A stretch of DNA of 64,000 nt, taken from contig JARHVA010001190.1 in NCBI GenBank assembly GCA_037957365.1, positions 954,001 to 1,018,000 of the forward strand, written 5' to 3'. The notes below the pieces were generated by a model, which worked only from the letters and a program-made list of their open reading frames with translations, did not search any database and was not told the origin of the DNA. Position numbers and translations under genes: made by a program. The stretch comes from Torreya grandis (taxonomy: Eukaryota > Streptophyta > Pinopsida > Cupressales > Taxaceae). Below, one piece after another: positions 60,880 through 64,000 of this stretch. The stretch's first letter is position 1; each line of letters starts with the position of its first letter.

Positions 60880-61480
60880 CATGCCATGAAACTCAAGGAA
60901 ATGAGGTGATGCAAAAGGCTCCATGAAGATGTTTATAACCTGTTACTAAGTTAGAATGTATGCCAAGCTAACAAATCCATCTTGAATGTGTTAATTAATG
61001 AAGTGTATATGTACCTCATTGTGTTTGTTCTATTGGTGCTCATCTAAGTTATGGGATATGTGAATTTTACTCTAGTTGTCATACCAAAGTATATAGGCAA
61101 ATTTTATGTGAAGCCAAACTCTACCAATAACTGATGAAGTCAAAGAACTTGATGACTCACTGTAACTACTACCTTATACTCAACCTTTGTAGATGAAAGT
61201 GTAATAGCTTATTTCTTATTGCACAAACAAGTACTAGGTGAATAACCAAGACAAAATATGTATCCATAAGTGGAACACCTTTCATCAATATAACTTACCC
61301 AATCTAAATCACTACACCCAACCAACTGAGTAGAACCCTTAGTGTAGTGTAATCCAAAATGAGTAATGCCTCACAAATATCATAGAATCCTCTTGGCATC
61401 CTACTAATGACTGTCATGAGGAGCATGTGAAAACTTATATATAATCCCAACTACAAATGAAATATTAGGGTGAGTATGGT
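60880..61480 (-). pseudogene. Element 7 RNase H and pol C-terminus (decayed)
   Basis: The minus strand gives a DNxSKIHISHNL segment near 61040-61080, then NKHNEVHIHFIN, IQDGFVSLAYILT and QVINIFMEPFA near 60930-61000. This matches copia RNase H: a DN-x-S-x-I catalytic block, TKHIDI-x-x-HFI, and D-I-F-T-K-x-L near the end. Confidence 0.8.
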
Positions 61481-61639
61481 TCAAATACATAAGACTCTAA
61501 ACCATTTGCCTATGCAATGTAGGATCACAAAGTGGAGTACTACAAGTGATAGTGAGAGTCACTCCAAACTGAAAAGGAGAAGGATTTGGCTTGCAATCAA
61601 CCATGCCAAAATTTTGAAGAAGATCAAGGGTGTACTTCT

Positions 61640-62400
61640 ACTAACTCAAATAAATCCTAGTATCTAACTATGAAATCTATAAACCAAGGAATAAGTGTAA
61701 AAGACCAAGATCTATCATATCAAACTATGTTGAAATTTCTTGATAAATAGCTTAAACCTAAGAAGAGGAGCTACCTATGAGAATTAGATCATCAACATAT
61801 AAGACCAGTATAAAAATGTCCTCCTTAATACATTGGATATACACTATAGGATCAAAGTGGCATCAAATAAATCCAATTGAGGTAAGAAAAGAATCCATCT
61901 TCTCATACCAAGCTCGAGGGGCCTATTTGAGATCATAAAGAGACCTCCTAAGTTGATAAACAAGAGAATAATCATGAACAAACCCAGTAGGTTATTCCAT
62001 ATAGATTTCATCCTAAAAATATCCATACAATAATATACTCTTAATGTTTATCTAATACACTATCCAACCCTTTGATGCAGTAAGATAAAGTACAAGGTGA
62101 ATGAAATCCATCTTGGCAATGGGTGCAAAATTATCAAAGTATTTAATACCTTCAACCTATGAGAACCCCTTTGCAACAAGACATGTCTTATACTTGTCAA
62201 TGGATCCATCAGCTACATATTTGGTATGGTAAATCCACTTCCACCTAACCAACATTCTTCCCTTAGGAAGAGATACCAAATCCAAAATCTGATTTTTCAT
62301 CAAAAAAATAATCATTTGTCATCACATCATCCCATTCCTATATCCCATGAGGTTGTGAAAAAGAGTGTGGATCCCTAGAGAATGCCTAACACAAACGTCT
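61640..62400 (-). pseudogene. Element 7 reverse transcriptase (decayed)
   Basis: The minus strand reads KWIYKVKF, then an ADGSIDKYKTCLVAKGF segment (about 62160-62230), NFAPIAKMDFIHLVLYL, EIYMEXPTGFVHDYSLV, SLYDLKXAPRAWYEKMDSFL and LYVDDLILIG. The YVDD box is intact at 61788-61799. LGLLHLFLGL follows near 61710-61740. At least two frameshifts. Confidence 0.9.
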
Positions 62401-62719
62401 AATACCTATAGAATGTGTATGAGGATGTCTAATGGGTGGAAGATCTTGTGTAAAAGGTGTTGCCTTAGAAATTGTAGTATAAGCCCACAATGGCATATTA
62501 GAAACATTAGTGGGAATAGGATCCTCAACATCTATAACCTCCTTATGGGCCTCCTAAATTGTCTCTTCAAAAAATGAATCCTCAAGAGAAGGTGATAAAT
62601 CATCAAAATAAGAAGAAGGCGGCATGGAAGAAGGTGAGGAATCATGAGATGTGAAGTGCTCATCAAACTATACATGTGTTTAAAAATGAACATAATGAGT
62701 ATCAGGATCTAAAAGATGA
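62401..62719 (-). other. Element 7 integrase-RT linker
   Basis: Ser/Pro- and acid-rich on the minus strand (DSSPSSMPPSSYFDDLSPSL), the usual low-complexity tail of copia integrase. Confidence 0.6.
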
Positions 62720-63545
62720 TAATCTCTCATGTCCTTTTAATACTATACAAAAATCAAAGTTTTGATCTTCTTATCCAATGCTTTCCTTTTCTTCTTTGGT
62801 ACAAATGTCCAAGCATGGCTCCCAAAGACTCTAAAAAATGAGACATCAAGTTTGGTTCCAAACTAAGCCTCCTCTAGAGTCAAAACTTAAGTACTCTATG
62901 TGGTATGTAGTTCTAAATGTAGTTTGCACAATTCACTACCTCTACCCAATAGATAAGAGGTAAATCTCATGAATCCATTATGTAATTATCTATCTCCTTC
63001 AAAGTTTGGTTATTTCATTTTTTAAGCCATTATATTATGGAGTATATGCAACAGAATGCTGGTGAATAATACCATGTGCTACCAAAAAATCAAAGAAATC
63101 TCAACTGAAATACTCCCCCCCCTTATCTGTATGAAGCTTATTGATGAAATTAGAAGAATATTTCTTGACTAAAGCCTTAAAGACTTTGAAGTGATAAAAT
63201 ACATCACTCTTGTACTTGAGAAAATAAACACAAGTACACCTTGATAAATTATTAATGAAAGTAAGTGCATACTTAGATCTATTGAAATGAGTATGAAATA
63301 CCATCAAATGACTGTGCATAAGCTCAAATGGTGAAGAAGCTCTCATGAACATACCCTTAGGAAATGGATCTTGGTGTTGTTTCCCTAATGCACAACAAGG
63401 GCAAACTCCATCAAGACATAAAACTATAAGAAGAGCCTCTACCATATTGTGAGTGCTCAACTCCTTCAAACATCTATAATTGAGATGTCCAAATCTCTCA
63501 TGCCAAAGCCTACTCTCAAAATCTACATGAGAAACCAAACACGTC
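62720..63545 (-). pseudogene. Element 7 integrase (decayed)
   Basis: 63101-63538 is open: LWHERFGHLNYRCLKELS, then CPCCALGKQHQDPF (the H-H-C-C zinc domain complete), then SSPFELMHSHLMVF, YALTFINNLSRCTCVYFLKY and KLHTDKGGEYFS. The second catalytic Asp (HTDKGG) is kept. The first appears changed to His (HSHL for H-x-DL). Frameshifted continuations give FFDFLVAHGIIHQHSVAYTP and VFGSHAWTFVPKKKRKALD, the core end and C-terminal domain. Confidence 0.92.
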
Positions 63546-64000
63546 CCTAAAGGATGAGTATAATCAAAACCTTCAAAATAGTAGAGTTGAGAATTATGAT
63601 AAACAACACCCTATGTAATAAGTGTGTGAGGCTCTAAGAAAGTTCAAACTTCAAAACCTTATGATGTGAAAGTCACTATCTTACCTTAATCAGAATGGTA
63701 AATATGATAAAGTGAAAATAGATTGGTGGTGATGTCTATAACATATAATGCATCATTGATGTGGCCACCATCTAGCTTTATGTCACCCTTTCCCTTAACA
63801 TAAATAAAGGAAGAATCTCTAAACTCAATGTTGGAAGTATAACTCAAGCCAAGAGATACAAATCACTCTTTAAAATAATTCATTTAGTGTGAAGCACCAG
63901 AATCTAGAAGCTAAATGTCTAAAATAGGTTATTGTGATATCTTAACAACATTAAGAGTTTTCCCATGCTCATGAGATGGAGAAGGAATGGAAATAGAAAT
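63546..64000 (-). pseudogene. Element 7 protease (partial)
   Basis: At 63887-63907 the minus strand reads LDSGASH (context LLDSGASH, stop, MNYFK), the copia protease active site with D-S-G intact. The upstream gag part is beyond the window. Confidence 0.8.

Larger units (their letters stand above)
60418..64000 (-). mobile_element. Element 7: Ty1/copia retrotransposon, runs off the window
   Basis: Minus-strand copia element with a short 3' LTR (60418-60849), RNase H, RT, integrase and protease in copia order. The gag and 5' LTR lie beyond 64000. All domains are readable across frameshifts and stops. Confidence 0.88.

Noticed and set aside
1..64000. CRISPR arrays, tRNA or rRNA genes, bacterial operons
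   Set aside because: No regular spacer-repeat array, no cloverleaf or rRNA signature seen. The content is plant nuclear.

Overview
This looks like a stretch of a large, repeat-rich plant nuclear genome. The DNA is strongly AT-rich and CG dinucleotides look scarce. It holds no intact protein gene that I can support. Nearly everything recognisable is a plant LTR retrotransposon: Ty3/gypsy elements with integrase, RNase H and reverse transcriptase of a type I associate with non-flowering plants, and Ty1/copia elements. All are broken by stops and frameshifts. A gymnosperm-like genome is my best guess. That rests on general resemblance, not on a species-specific marker.

Layout. 1-1884 shows nothing I can name. 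1885-2125 is a degenerate minisatellite, followed by a decayed plant-mobile-domain (PMD) gene on the plus strand (2220-3260), a long (TA)n run (3716-3791) and small local repeats up to about 5040. 5904-18817 is a complete but dead 12.9-kb Ty3/gypsy element on the minus strand (element 1), with about 1-kb LTRs and a perfect 5-bp target duplication. 18823-23241 is the gag-protease part of an older gypsy element of Tat/Ogre character (element 3), also minus. Element 1 sits in one side of it and element 2 abuts the other. 23242 to about 36607 is a second minus-strand gypsy element (element 2), with short LTRs, from the same broad family as element 1.

37570-43556 is a Ty1/copia element on the plus strand (element 4). 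It has lost its 5' LTR and most of gag but keeps a 2.5-kb 3' LTR. 43557-50124 is a minus-strand Tat-like gypsy fragment (element 5) whose 5' LTR contains a fresh-looking 313-bp tandem duplication. 50125-55321 holds LTR-like pieces only. 55322 to about 58900 is a plus-strand Tat-like fragment (element 6) with a G-patch-like motif. About 59955-60200 carries a polypurine tract followed by a small tandem series of imperfect palindromes. 60418 to the window end is a minus-strand Ty1/copia element (element 7), running off the edge.

How the parts fit. Each element once encoded the usual gag, protease, reverse transcriptase, RNase H and integrase set. Elements 1 and 2 each add about 4 kb between integrase and the 3' LTR, with the same layout in both: an unrecognised N-terminal domain, a Lys/Pro- or Lys/Ala-rich linker, then a probable coiled coil. 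This shared third reading frame is the least ordinary coding signal in the window. Many in-frame stops fall where the families have Trp or Arg, as expected from long-term C-to-T decay of methylated DNA.
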